The notes: generated by a model not told the origin, from the letters alone. A DNA stretch of 64,000 bases from Streptomyces agglomeratus (GCF_001746415.1 NZ_MEHJ01000001.1:8004501-8068500); one strand, 5' to 3'; counted from the first letter of the stretch, positions 26,847-36,582 are shown. Numbers and translations are program-made.

Positions 26847-28430
26847 TTAGGTGAGCCAGTCTGGGGGGATGAGCGCGTTGCGTGTGCCGTCGTTTTCGGG
26901 CCTCCAGTTGTCGATCACGGCGTCTTGGAACCAGTCGTCGGGGAGATTGGCGTGGTCGCAGACGATGATCTGAAGTTTCCCCTCGTTGAGTTCCGTGACG
27001 TCGTGGAGGAGCCGGAAGTATTCGGTGACGGTGGACCAGTCGGCGTCCGGAACAGTGGACGCGTCACGGGGCTTGGATGGGAAGAATGCCTGTGTGGGTT
27101 GGTCGAGCGCGAGGAAGCTCGGAACAGGCCTGTGGTGGCGGCGTAGGTAGGTGTGCAGGGCTAGGTGGGCCACGAGGTGGTAACCGATGTAGTTCTTGGC
27201 GCTGCCCACGCGTTCCTGCGCCAGTCGTCCCTGGGGGCGCCGGATGACCACTTTCAGGCTGTTGAAGCTGATGCCTGCTTCGTTCGGAGCTGTGGACTGT
27301 CCGAGCTGAAGTCGGCGCGCCCATGGGGTCATGTCAGCCGCGATATCCGCGAGACGGCGCTCCGTCTCGGCGGGCACGTCGTCATTGGCCGTGCGTTCTT
27401 CGAGCACGCTCACGACTTCTTGCGCGGATGCCAGCGCGTTGCGCAGCTGACCGACGTCGTCGGTGGGCCTGCGGTCATGAGCCAGGGTCTGTGCGATGCG
27501 CCCTTGGAGGTGCGCTGCTCGCAGGTGCTGTTCTTGCAGGCGAGTCATGTCTTCGTCGCTCGCCATCAGCTCCTTCATGAGCGCGCCGTTCGTCTTCAGC
27601 CGCTCGACGAGGCTGTCACGCTGCGCTTGCAGGGCCTGGCGATGCTCTTGGCGGACGGGTTGAACTCCGGCGGCTTGTTCCAGTTCCTCCGAGAGCCGGT
27701 CCGTCAGCCTCACGATGTCCCGGACTGACGGGTCCGGGTGTTCGAGAGGCTGGGTGCACATGGGGCAGACGTCGGTGTCGTGATCCCGTTCAGGCCCCAG
27801 AAGGTCGAGTGTCTTGAGCCGGTCGACCTGAAAGTGGAGCTCTCCTAGGAAGTCGAAGCTTCTGCGCTGCCAACGGTCGACGGTGGCCAGGGCGGCATCG
27901 AATTCCTGAAGCTGTGCCCGCAGCGTCCGACGCTCCTCATTCAGCTCTTGACGGCGGTCACCGACGTCGGAGCTGATCGGGGCGAGGGGCGGTACGGTGA
28001 GCGCTTTTCGAAGCAAAGCGTGCACCGTGTCGGCGTCGAGGGCTGCGGGAACGTCCCGGAGAAGCCCTTCACTCTGCGCGAGTCTCAGCAAGGCGATGCC
28101 GTTGGTGTCCAAGACCTCGCGCTGTCGCAGATCGGCGTCCAGCTTGCGCTGCGCGGCGCGTACCTCGCGTCTGGCGTCGCCGAGACGGTGCTGCCGAAGA
28201 GCCTGCTCGGGGCCGGCAGCACCGAGGAAGTAGGGCAGGGTGTCTTTGATGGCCTGCGCCATGCCGTTCTCGGTCTGGCGGTGGAACAGGGCATGGGAGG
28301 CTGCGATCTCGTCCTGGTTCTGGAAGCAGAAGAGTGCGGGGTCGGCCGTGCCCGGGGGCGCCGGACCGGTCCCTCGAGGACGAAGGGCACTTCGCTGCCG
28401 GCGGAGGGCCGTCCTGACAGCGGCCGGAGT
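26847..28430 (-). pseudogene. DUF3732 SMC-like ATPase, N-terminus missing
   Basis: The C-terminal two-thirds is intact: ALFCFQNQDEIAASHALFHR (before the ATG at 28262, in frame), DTLPYFLGA, long coiled-coil arms, a zinc-hook-like CPMCTQ at the hinge side, and SFLALDQPTQAFFPS carrying the Walker B equivalent. The nucleotide-binding Walker A that should lie about 120 residues earlier is absent. The frame is closed upstream by a TAG at 28431-28433. DUF3732 proteins are linked to antiphage ABC-ATPase systems. Here it is probably a dead relic, though a GTG or ATG start could still express the fragment. Confidence 0.7.
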
Positions 28431-28608
28431 CTAACGGCTCCCTGCGGCTCACCCACCTCGTCGGATCTAGTGCCAGGAGGGCCAAAAACAGGAGATGGCA
28501 GGACGAAGGTCCACAAGGCCGAGTACGTTCGACTCGGCCCGCTGGCTGCCGGACGGCATCGGGGTTACGCCGGCCGTCTCTCGCCCTCGCGACAGGAGTC
28601 GTTGCCCC
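28431..28608. promoter_or_regulatory. Divergent gap before the DUF4041 gene
   Basis: About 180 bases with a frame remnant of DUF3732 on the minus strand and the GGAG ribosome site (about 28595) of the DUF4041 gene. It must hold that gene's promoter. Confidence 0.3.
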
Positions 28609-30207
28609 ATGACCTACCGGTTCAACCCGCCGCCCACCTGGCCCGCCCCGCCGGAGGGGTGGAGCCCGCCACCGGGCTGGGAACCGGATCCCGCATGGCC
28701 CACACCCCCAGGCTGGCAGATCTGGATCCCGGAAGGGGCCGTGCCGCAGCCGAGCGCACCCGTTCCTCAGCAGTCCCCCTACGGTCCTCAGGCGACGGTC
28801 CCGGCCACAGGTGGGGGTCTGTTCGGCCGGCGCCGTAAGCAAGCGGAGTCCGAGGCGGCGCGTCTTGCGGGCGAGCTGGCGCTGATGGAAACACGGGTAC
28901 GCGGACTACAGGAAGACAACCGTCACCTGACGGAGCAATTGAGTCGTCTCATCGGAGCCGACAGCGCTCAGATAGCCGCCGAGCAGCAGCGACTGCGCCG
29001 CGCGCATGAGGAGAAGCTCCAAGAGATCGGACGGATCGACGCTCTCCTCGACGAGAAGATAGAGCACGCCGCCGAGAGCGCCGCGCAGTCCCTGGTTGAC
29101 GTGCGCCGACAAGCCGACGACATAGCTCGCCAGACGGCGGAGGCCGAACAGCGCCTCACGGCCGCGCGCCGGGATCTGGTGCTCACCGATGAGACGCGGA
29201 TGCTGCAAGAGGCCGGCATTTACGAGTACCGCCATCCGCTCGCCGACGCGCTCGCCTACAAGGACCGGCTCGACAGTCTCAAGGCCCGCTACAAGCAGTT
29301 GGCGAGGGACGATCGGGCAGTGCTCGGGAACCAGTACTGGATGGTGGACGGCTCAGCTGCCAAGGGCCGCAAGATGGTCCGTGACTTCTCCAAGCTGATG
29401 CTGCGCGCGTACAACGCCGAGGCGGACAACGCAGTGCGCGGCATGAAGCCGCACCGGCTCGACTCGCTGATCGACCGGCTCGGCAAGACGCGGGAGTCGA
29501 TCGCCCGGCTCGGCGCCACCATGCAGATCCGCATCGGCGATGACTACCACCAGCTGCGGGTCCAGGAGTTGGAGCTGACGGCGGACTACCTGGTGAGGAA
29601 GGAGACCGAGCGGGAGGAGCAGCGAGAGCTACGAGCCCAGCAGCGCGAGGAGGAGCGCCTGCAGCGCGAGATCGAGCGCGAGCGGCAGCGGCTGGAGAAG
29701 GAACGCAGCCACTACGAGGGCGCCCTGCGCCGCCTGCGCTCCGGCACCGGCGATGAGGCCGCCATCGCCGAACTAGAAGGAAAGCTCGCCGAGTTGGTTG
29801 CCGAACTGGAGACGGTCGAGGCCCGCGAGGCCAACATCCGGGCCGGATACGTCTACGTCATCTCCAACGTCGGAGCGTTCGGCGAACGCATGGTCAAGAT
29901 CGGTATGACCCGGCGCCTCGATCCCATGGACCGCGTCATCGAACTCGGGGACGCGTCCGTCCCCTTCCGCTTCGACGTACACGCCCTGATCTTCAGTGAG
30001 GACGCCGTCGGCCTGGAACGCCGCCTGCACCAGGAGTTCGAGTCCCGCCGCGTCAACCGGGTAAACCTACGCCGGGAGTTCTTCTACGTCACACCGGCAG
30101 ACGTACGCGCCGCCCTGCAGCGGCTCGCCGGACAGCACCTCCTGGAGTTCCAGGACACGCCCGAGGCTCCTGAATGGAGGGCCAGCCAGACCGCTGCCGG
30201 GCGGTGA
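28609..30207 (+). CDS. DUF4041 protein with C-terminal GIY-YIG (T5orf172/MUG113) nuclease domain
   Basis: 532 residues from ATG 28609. Residues 1-45 carry repeats of the actinobacterial P-x-GW motif (APPEGWSPPPGWEPDPAWPT). A coiled coil (75-190) leads into DUF4041 (about 195-400; QYWMVDGSAAKGRKMVRDFS, then long charged helices). From residue 413 comes the nuclease-like domain, with GYVYVISN, MVKIGMTRRLDPMDR and LERRLHQEFESRRVNRVN. DUF4041-GIY-YIG proteins occur in phages and in accessory islands. The DNA target is unknown. The intact frame suggests it is functional. Confidence 0.88.
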   Translation: MTYRFNPPPTWPAPPEGWSPPPGWEPDPAWPTPPGWQIWIPEGAVPQPSAPVPQQSPYGPQATVPATGGGLFGRRRKQAESEAARLAGELALMETRVRGLQEDNRHLTEQLSRLIGADSAQIAAEQQRLRRAHEEKLQEIGRIDALLDEKIEHAAESAAQSLVDVRRQADDIARQTAEAEQRLTAARRDLVLTDETRMLQEAGIYEYRHPLADALAYKDRLDSLKARYKQLARDDRAVLGNQYWMVDGSAAKGRKMVRDFSKLMLRAYNAEADNAVRGMKPHRLDSLIDRLGKTRESIARLGATMQIRIGDDYHQLRVQELELTADYLVRKETEREEQRELRAQQREEERLQREIERERQRLEKERSHYEGALRRLRSGTGDEAAIAELEGKLAELVAELETVEAREANIRAGYVYVISNVGAFGERMVKIGMTRRLDPMDRVIELGDASVPFRFDVHALIFSEDAVGLERRLHQEFESRRVNRVNLRREFFYVTPADVRAALQRLAGQHLLEFQDTPEAPEWRASQTAAGR

Positions 30208-30890
30208 CGGGCTCGACTCAGTCAACCTCGTCGGGTGCGTCCAGACGGCAGGCGGCGCCATCCAGACTGATCCAGGTGACCTTGGAGGTACTTCCCGCCG
30301 CGAGGTGAGCGGTCACTTCTCCGGTTGGGGTGATCGCGAGCCACACGGACACTTACACCTCGCTGATGCCCCAGTTCGAGCAGGAGGCCGCCGACGCCCC
30401 CGTGCGGTTGGTAGAAAACCCCGTAACCAGGACACTAGCGACACCTGGTGTCGGCGATGGCATCGACCCAACCCGGTCGCGATCCGTCGCATGCGACGGC
30501 CCCCGGCCGCGTTTCCGATACGCCCAGTCACTCCCATGATTCGGTGACACCGGGCTGATCCGCCGCGCTCTGCTGACTGACTCGAACCACGAGCCGATCC
30601 CACACCACGGCCGCCGCACCCGCCCGGTGTGGCGGCCGCCCGCACCTCCCGGCCCGGCACAGCTGGAAGCCCCCACAGGCCGCCTACCGCGCCCTCCGCC
30701 GGTGCTACGGCTCCCTGGGGCCTACGAGCCGGTGACCAGTGTGAACGGGGCCCTGTGAGGGCTGTCTCTTGCTGCCGCTAAGCCTGCTGGAGAAGTCAGT
30801 TTTCCTCGGGCGAAGCGGCTATCCGGCCGAGCGCCCCGTCATGAAAGCGGCGGTGAAGACCACGGCCACCGGCACGGCCAGGGCGAGGTG
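30208..30890. other. Gene-poor stretch with a recombinase scrap
   Basis: No intact gene. A plus-strand stretch at about 30330-30400 reads TDTYTSLMPQFEQEAADA, like the last helix of a tyrosine recombinase, hinting at a decayed integrase. Other frames are Arg/Pro-rich shadows. Confidence 0.3.
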
Positions 30891-30939
30891 GACGGCCGTG
30901 AACCACGGTGTACGGCGGGCCCACGGGGCGAGGCCGATC

Positions 30940-31101
30940 CACGGGGGCCAGGTCTTGCTGTCGGACACCAACAAGGACGGCAAGGCCGACCTGACGGCGA
31001 CCGCGCCCCTGGAAGACGGCACCTACGCCGACTCGGCGCCGCCTGGCACCTGCGGGGCGCGGCCGGCGGCCTGACGGTCACCGGCATCACGTCGTTCGCC
31101 C
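30940..31101 (+). pseudogene. FG-GAP repeat protein fragment
   Basis: VLLSDTNKDGKADLTATAPL is a calcium-binding FG-GAP blade (DxNxDGxxD). After a one-base shift comes GAAWHLRGAAGGLTVTGITS, the next strand set. This is the tail of a secreted beta-propeller protein, ended by the IS5-type insertion at 31105. Confidence 0.5.
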
Positions 31102-31104
31102 TAA

Positions 31105-32197
31105 AAGAGCGTTTTGTCCCAGCGAGGTTGTTTGGTTCGAGGTTCAGGTGTCGCGCCAGTTGGGGGTGGATTCGCGGGTGAGTCTGCGGCTTATCAGGTC
31201 GATCATCGCGACGCGGATCATGGCTTCTGAGCGGTGGGGGTGGGTCTCGTAGTCGCGGGCGAGTCGACGGTGTTGCATGAGCCAGCCGAAGGTCCGCTCG
31301 ACAACCCAGCGTCGGGGGATGACTTTGAATCCTTTGACGCCTGGGTCGCGTTGTACGACCTCGACGTCGATGCCCAGACGTGCGCCGTGGTCGATGGCTT
31401 TGGTGCGGTAGCCGGTGTCGGCCCATGCCTTGGTCACGCGCGGGTGGGTGGCGGCGATGTGTGACATCAGGTGCATGCCGCCGACGTTGTCGGAAACACT
31501 CGCCGCGGTGACCCAGACGGCCAGGAGCAGGCCGAGGGTGTCCACCCCGATGTGGCGCTTGCGGCCTGCGTTTTTTTGCCGGCGTCGATGCCCTGGCCCA
31601 CCGCGGGTACGTTCGCGGAGGTCTTCACACTCTGCGCGTCCAGTACGCAGGCGGTTGGTTCGCCGTCGCGGCCTTCGGCCTCTCGCACCAGACGACGAAG
31701 GAGACCGTTGAGCCGGTCGAAGACGCCTTCCTTCTGCCAGGCGGCGAAGTAGCCGTAGACCGTTTCCCAGGGCGCGAAGTCGTGGGGCAGATAGCGCCAC
31801 GGGATCCCTGTCCGGTCGACATAGAGGATCGCGTCCATGATCCGACGCAGGTCGTGCTCGGGCGGTCGGCCGATGTCCAGGCCCTTGCCTCTGCGCTCGG
31901 CCCGCCAGGTGGTGAATGTGGGCCCGATCAGTTCCCAGCGTGCATCCGAGAGGTCACTGGGATACGGGCGTTGTCGCGTCATGTTTCGGTAGTACCGTCG
32001 GGCAGTCCGTCTCTCCAGGGCGCAAATAGCGCCAAGCGGGGGCGCCTTGGGATCAGACAGGAGCGAACCGAAGGAAAAGGGCTGCCGAAGGAAGGCACCT
32101 GTCCCATCCGTCACATGGAGCACCTCCGCCCCATCAGCCCTCATCAACTCGCCCTCTGAAACCCCACCAAACAACCTCGCTGGGACAAAACGCTCTT
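31105..32197 (-). mobile_element. IS5-family element (frameshifting IS427-like group), TAA target duplication
   Basis: Perfect 31-bp inverted repeats: AAGAGCGTTTTGTCCCAGCG at the left, and the same inverted at the right ending CGCTCTT (32197). TAA flanks the element on each side (31102-31104 and 32198-32200). Perfect ends suggest a recent, possibly active copy. Confidence 0.9.
31144..31982 (-). CDS. IS5-type transposase in two frames joined at an A7 slippery run
   Basis: The first frame runs from ATG 31982 (MTRQRPYPSDLSDARWELIG) through VLDAQSVKTSANV to GIDAGKK. The second resumes as KKNAGRKRHIGVDTLGLLLA and ends at 31144. The junction in the sense strand is GGCAAAAAAACGC (near 31573), where -1 slippage would fuse the frames, as in frameshifting IS5 groups. 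The DDE residues are in LDAQSVK, WADTGYRTK and RRWVVERTFGWL. I read this as programmed frameshifting rather than damage because A7 is a classic slippery run. Confidence 0.8.
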
Positions 32198-32200
32198 TAA

Positions 32201-32696
32201 AGGCGATCGATTTGGCGACCTACGAGAAGTACCGGACGGTGTCGATCGGGGGAGTGCTGGTTCCCGCTGGCCGAGTTCGGACTCGGTACCGACCTGACCG
32301 ATGTCACCTCACAGCTGCCCGAGCTGCGGCGCCTCAACACCCTGGTGGGCCACCACTGAATCGCCGTCAGCGACATCTTCTCCTACCGAAACGAGCTCTA
32401 CAGCGGCGACACCATGAACGAGATCCAGCTCGCGCTGGCCGACAACGGCGGCGACCTCCAAGGCGCCGTCGACCGCATCGTAGCCACCGCCCACCTCGTC
32501 GAGGACGACTTCCCCAGCTCTGCGAACAGCTCCGCGTCCGGCCGCAAGGACAGAGCGCTGACATCACCGCGTACCTGGAAGCCCTGAAGTGGATGATCGC
32601 CGGAAACCTCGAATGGTCTTACATCACCCCCCGCTACAACGGTAGGGGGCCACCGCCTGGACGGCCCCCTCGACGCCACCGTCATCCTCATGCCTG
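32201..32696 (+). pseudogene. Terpene synthase gene, degraded 3' half
   Basis: Pieces in several frames read in order: LATYEKYRTVSIGG, PLAEFGLGTDLTDVTSQLPE, LRRLNTLVGHH-stop (32357), SDIFSYRNELYSGDTMNEIQ, QLCEQLRVRPQGQSADITAY, LEALKWMIAGNLEWSYITPR, YNG. These match the C-terminal part of class I terpene cyclases, with the NSE metal motif changed to SDIFSYRNE (first Asn lost). There are at least three frameshifts and one stop. The 5' half is gone; the IS5-type element sits at the cut. Confidence 0.7.
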
Positions 32697-32699
32697 ATC

Positions 32700-33083
32700 G
32701 CACCCACTACCTCCCGGCACCAATCATCCTGGACAGGGACTTCGTATGAGTTCTTTCGACGAGGTGGACATCCGACCGTGGGGACCAGCAGCGCGGGCAA
32801 AGCCCAAACAACGGTGAACCGGACGGCCCCGCCCGGTCGTTGCGGGCGCCTCCTGCGCCAGGCGTTCCGGAAAATCCCTGCCGCCACCCACGTCTCACCC
32901 GCAACATTACGTTCACTAGCACCATGCACCCTCTTGCAGAATCGTCTTTCCCGAACGCAGGAACGATTCGCGACGTCTTCACCATTAACCCACTCGTCAA
33001 TGGCTGTACATGCAGCGACCGCATGGGTCATTCTGGTGATGGCCAAGCCGGGCACGAGACCGAGAAGACTGCGGGGTGGGGTT
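32700..33083. other. Intergenic region
   Basis: About 380 bases with no supported gene. A short frame at 32746 (MSSFDEVDIRPWGPAARAKP) ends quickly. GC content falls toward 33080. Confidence 0.3.
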
Positions 33084-33599
33084 GTGGCGGACAGTGTCTG
33101 GGGTGCTATAGGAAAGGGTGCGGGGAAGGCCACCGGGGACACAATAGGTGTGCTTGCAGGGGCACTCGTAGGCTCGTACTTCGGCCCAAAGAAAGTGACT
33201 GTGGGTCTCGTTAACGAATCCGAGGAGGTCCTGTATTTCTGCGCGTACTACCCCTCGGTCGATGAGTCTGCGGGGTGGAGGCTCCTTCGGTCGGGCGAAA
33301 ATACTGGATTCACATGTGGGATACCTCGGCGAGGCTCGGAAACTTTTTATTTGCATGGGAGGACTGCAGATGGGAGCTTCCTGTGGAAGGGTGATTTTGG
33401 GTTCCATGCAGCCTTCCCACTGGAAGGCGAGCTTCAGCACGAGAACTACTCTTCGCTGAGCACGTTCAAGATCTGCGGGGCGGCCGGAGGTAATCCCGTA
33501 ATTATCGCAGAGGAAAGCCGGAACGTAGGACGCCCGGAAAAGGTAAAAGGCATCCGGGTGACGATCTCAGAAGATTACACTTTTCGATTCCGCGGCTGA
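33084..33599 (+). CDS. Hypothetical protein with glycine-zipper helix and DUF1036-like domain
   Basis: 171 residues if translation starts at GTG 33084 (GGGGTGGGG upstream); an ATG at 33041 is possible. GAIGKGAGKATGDTIGVLAG and ALVGSYFG form a glycine-zipper helix that could insert in membranes. The rest (VNESEEVLYFCAYYPSVDES, GWRLLRSGENTGFTCGI, FYLHGRTADG) has the W..L..GE.....C and YxxG pattern of DUF1036-like proteins. Codon use is unusually AT-tolerant (GGT, GAA, TTT) for this window, suggesting recent transfer. Confidence 0.5.
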   Translation: MADSVWGAIGKGAGKATGDTIGVLAGALVGSYFGPKKVTVGLVNESEEVLYFCAYYPSVDESAGWRLLRSGENTGFTCGIPRRGSETFYLHGRTADGSFLWKGDFGFHAAFPLEGELQHENYSSLSTFKICGAAGGNPVIIAEESRNVGRPEKVKGIRVTISEDYTFRFRG

Positions 33600-33660
33600 C
33601 CATTGTCATCGGGCTGGCCTTGCTCCCCGTCCTGGGCTCCGGCTGGGATGATGCAGCCAG

Positions 33661-33860
33661 TTACTTGTCTGCGACGAGCGCCTTGGCCTTCTCCTGCAGG
33701 CCGGCGAACTCCTCGGCACGTTCGCCAGTCCCAGGAGCTTCCTGAGCTGGCCGACGATCGCGGTCAGCAACGCGGTCTGCTCCTCGTTCGCAGCGGGGGC
33801 CAGTTGCGGGGCGCCGCCCTTGGTCCGGTGATAGCCCGGGACCACCGCGTGCCTGCCCCG
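33661..33860 (-). pseudogene. Fragment of an unidentified gene
   Basis: Minus-strand pieces in two frames (LTAIVGQLRKLLG, then GERAEEFAGLQEKAKALVAD-Lys-stop at 33661) make a helical C-terminus only if joined by a frameshift near 33725. No family recognised. Confidence 0.3.
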
Positions 33861-33999
33861 AGCTGGGCAGCGATGCGGCTGGCCCGCAGCTACGCAGGTC
33901 CGGGATCACGCGGTTCCGAGCAGCAGCCGTGTGTGCGGCCACAGGTCGTCAAGGACGGTTGGGGCGTTCTTGAGCTTGGCGAACATGACCAGTCCTTTG

Positions 34000-34250
34000 A
34001 GGTGGGCGACCACGGCTCGCCGGACAGCTCGGAGCAGCACACGCACGCGCGGGCGTTCGGGGCGGCGGCGCACATGGCCGCCCTGGACCCGCAGGCCGCG
34101 CTCGCGCTCGCCGCCTGGCTGGAGGCCACGGCATCGTTTGAGGACCGGGCCGAAGAACTCGGAGACGTGGAGGGTGGGGCCCTGCTCGTTGAGCCAGCGG
34201 CCCGGTTCGCCCGTGCCTACCTGCGCACGGCGGCCCCTGATCCGGGGTGA
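34000..34250 (+). pseudogene. C-terminal fragment of a Streptomyces hypothetical protein
   Basis: HTHARAFGAAAHMAALDPQA and ALALAAWLEATASFEDRAEE read like the conserved end of a widespread small phage- or plasmid-type protein. The upstream part is out of frame or missing. Confidence 0.35.
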
Positions 34251-34395
34251 TCTCGGGAAACTGCCGCGGTGACCGTGGGCGGATCGGTAGCGTCGCCGTC
34301 ATGCTGAGTGCCGACGAGCCGGCCGCTGAACGACCTGAACGACGAGCAGATCAAGAAGCTCCTGGGCGAGGTCGCCCCGAAGGTGAAAGGAGCTG

Positions 34396-34779
34396 ATGGA
34401 GGGGGTCACCCTCGCGATCGACTACTACAAGGAGGGCGGCTACGACCGCGAGACGTGGAACCGGATCTGTGACGGGCTCGCGCACGAGGCGATGAACCTG
34501 ATGATGGCGCTGTCCGCTCCGGCACACCCGTATCTGACTCGGGACTGTGAGCAGGCCGTACGGGAGGCAGCGGGTATCACGCCGCGCGAGGGTGGGATGC
34601 GCGAGGCGCTCCAGCCGCAGGTCGGCAAGGGGCTGCTGATGTCCGTGCTCACCGTCGGCCGGCAGACCATGGTCGAGCCCGACGAGTGGCCGGACGAGCT
34701 CCCGGCTGCCGTGCTCGGCACGGTACGGAGCTCCAAGCGGATCAAGGCCGACCCGACCATGGCGAACCTGCCGGACTAG
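34396..34779 (+). CDS. Hypothetical protein, 127 residues, possibly 5'-frameshifted
   Basis: MEGVTLAIDYYKEGGYDRET, then helical globular sequence to ANLPD. AAAGGAG lies close upstream (spacing about 3-4). Just before it another frame reads LNDLNDEQIKKLLGEVAPKV, which looks like the same protein's N-terminus, so the real gene may start near 34302 and be broken by a one-base shift at about 34390. No family recognised. Confidence 0.45.
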   Translation: MEGVTLAIDYYKEGGYDRETWNRICDGLAHEAMNLMMALSAPAHPYLTRDCEQAVREAAGITPREGGMREALQPQVGKGLLMSVLTVGRQTMVEPDEWPDELPAAVLGTVRSSKRIKADPTMANLPD

Positions 34780-34827
34780 GGACCGGCCCGGTCGTGGGCG
34801 CCGTCTCACCCCCGGGCGGCAGCGGGG

Positions 34828-35031
34828 TTACGAGCTGGGCTTGCTGCGGGTGGCCCCGCCGCGTCCGCGCAGAGTGACGTCAGCCTCGGTGAGGATGCGG
34901 TGGACGAAGCCGTAGGAACGCCCTTTGTCCTGGGCGATGGTCCGGATGGAGGCGCCGCCTTCGTATGCGCTCTTGATCTCTGCGGCGATCTTGTCGCGCG
35001 CCGTACCGGTGATCCGCGTGCCCTTGGCCAT
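34828..35031 (-). CDS. Small helix-turn-helix protein
   Basis: 67 residues from ATG 35031, with AAGGAG eight bases upstream. MAKGTRITGTARDKIAAEIK begins it; ASIRTIAQDKGRSYGFVHRI is the helix-turn-helix (family variant 'GRSYGFVHRIL'). Nearly identical small proteins are common in Streptomyces, usually alone. Probably a DNA-binding regulator; targets unknown. Confidence 0.82.
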   Translation of the reverse strand: MAKGTRITGTARDKIAAEIKSAYEGGASIRTIAQDKGRSYGFVHRILTEADVTLRGRGGATRSKPSS

Positions 35032-35265
35032 GAGACGTCTCCTTCGCTATCCGGAAGGTGATCATCGCGCACCCGGGCGGTGCCCGGCAGGTAATCGCCG
35101 GGGTTCGAGGGCCGCGGATTCACATCGGATGCAACCGGCGTCCCCTATACCGATGGAACAGTCAGTATCGGTGAGATCGATCTTGGTCGCGAAGTGCTGA
35201 CTGGTGCCGCTCACACGGTCAACGCGGTCTGTCGCGATGCCGGTTGGGATCTTTAGGCTCTGCTC

Positions 35266-36105
35266 ATGTCGAAGCAGAAGCGGGGCAGGAAGCAGCGAAC
35301 GCCGCAGAAGCGGGCCCCCCGCCCCTCGGTACCGCGTCCGCGTGCGCGGCTGCGGTACTGCCGGAAGGCGGGTTGCCCCTGCGGAGAAGCATGGACCATA
35401 CGGCGCGGATGTTGCAGCACGCGAAGCCGGACCAGCTGGTGGAACTGGTGCTGCCGTACCTGTGGGTGGCCCTCGCCGACGGACGTGTCCCGGCCAACGT
35501 GTGCGTGGACGCCTGCATGACGCTGCGCAACGCCTACGGGCAGCTGGGGGTGGGGGCTGAACTGCTGCCGGTAGACCTGGTGATCCAGAACAAGGACGGA
35601 AGCGGGACCCGCTACGGCTCGCTCACGCCGCGCTGGACGGGTGCCTCGTGGAACGGGCACTGCGTACTGGTGCTGCCGGACTCCGGGCGGTTCGTGGACG
35701 TACGGTGGAGCAGTTCGACGAGGTCCGTGAGATCGGCATGGGTCCGATGGTCGGCAAGGTGGCGTTGCCGATCGATGGCGACGGTTCGCTGATGGAGCCG
35801 GGGCGCAGGTGGTGCTCCAGCGCGGGGATCTGGTGCTGACGTACACGGTCGCCGGGCCGGAGGCGCTGGCCTCCATCGTGGAGCACCCGGAAGTGGTGGC
35901 CCACGCCGACAGTCACCGGCGCACCGGGGTGAACGTCGCGTCCTTCACTCTGGCAGCCCTGCGCGGTGAAGGTGTGCGCGGCTGGGCGATGCAGGCCCCC
36001 TATCCGAGACTGTGGGCCCAACGGCCAGGAGCGGTGGCTGCGGCTGGACGAGATCCCGCTGCCGCCGAGTGTCCCGGCCGCCTGGCCGCGCTCGTAGGCG
36101 GTCGG
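35266..36105 (+). pseudogene. Hypothetical Streptomyces gene broken by several frameshifts
   Basis: Pieces in order across three frames: MSKQKRGRKQRTPQKRAPRP, MLQHAKPDQLVELVLPYLWV, VDACMTLRNAYGQLGVGAEL, WNGHCVLVLPDSGRFVDV, VEQFDEVREIGMGPMVGKVA, VVLQRGDLVLTYTVAGPEAL, ASFTLAALRGEG. Together about 260 residues of one soluble protein. The middle resembles a cysteine-protease or transglutaminase-like fold (RNAYGQLG...WNGHCVLVLP), but I cannot name it. Confidence 0.55.
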
Positions 36106-36190
36106 GCGCACGACAGGGGCCCCTGGCCGTGAGGTGATCGCCAGAGTCCCCTGAGCCGGGCGTCAGACGTCGATGCCGAGGCGCGATCGT

Positions 36191-36505
36191 TCAGCCCCGC
36201 GGCGAGAAGAGTTCGAGCAGGCGTTCCTTTTGGCGGGCACCGAGCCCTTGGACGCGGCGGCGCTCGGAGATGTCGTGGTCGTTCAGTAGCTGGCCGGCGC
36301 GGACCTTGCCGATACCGGGCAGCGACTCCAGCAGGCGCTTGACGTACGTCTTGCCGACGACGGTGTCCTCACGCTCCAGCACCTCCTTGAGCGAGACCTT
36401 GCCGTCCTTGAGGCCGGCCAGGATCTCGCCGCGTTCCTTGCGGACGGCGGCGGCCTTCACCAGCGCCTCGGCCCTTTGGGCCTTCGTCAGGTTGGGCAGA
36501 GCCAT
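36191..36505 (-). CDS. Actinobacterial integration host factor paralogue (sIHF type)
   Basis: 104 residues. MALPNLTKAQRAEALVKAAA opens like sIHF, and LESLPGIGKVRAGQLLNDHD is the helix-two-turn-helix DNA-binding motif, followed by ISERRRVQGLGARQKERLLE. sIHF binds DNA non-specifically, compacts it and helps site-specific recombination. The sequence departs from the chromosomal form in the N-terminal half, so this is probably an extra plasmid- or island-borne copy. Confidence 0.85.
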   Translation of the reverse strand: MALPNLTKAQRAEALVKAAAVRKERGEILAGLKDGKVSLKEVLEREDTVVGKTYVKRLLESLPGIGKVRAGQLLNDHDISERRRVQGLGARQKERLLELFSPRG

Positions 36506-36582
36506 GGGCGCCGCTCCACTTCTTCTCGTACGGGTGTGTGGCGGTCATCATCGCTCTGCCTGCGCACCGTTGACCAGCGGGT

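Noticed and set aside
30305..30547. Overlapping small frames after the DUF4041 gene
   Set aside because: Only about 18 residues resemble a tyrosine recombinase; nothing supports a working gene.
31467..31982. Treating the IS5-type transposase as a pseudogene
   Set aside because: The frame change is exactly at an A7 run and the element ends are perfect, so programmed frameshifting is the better reading.
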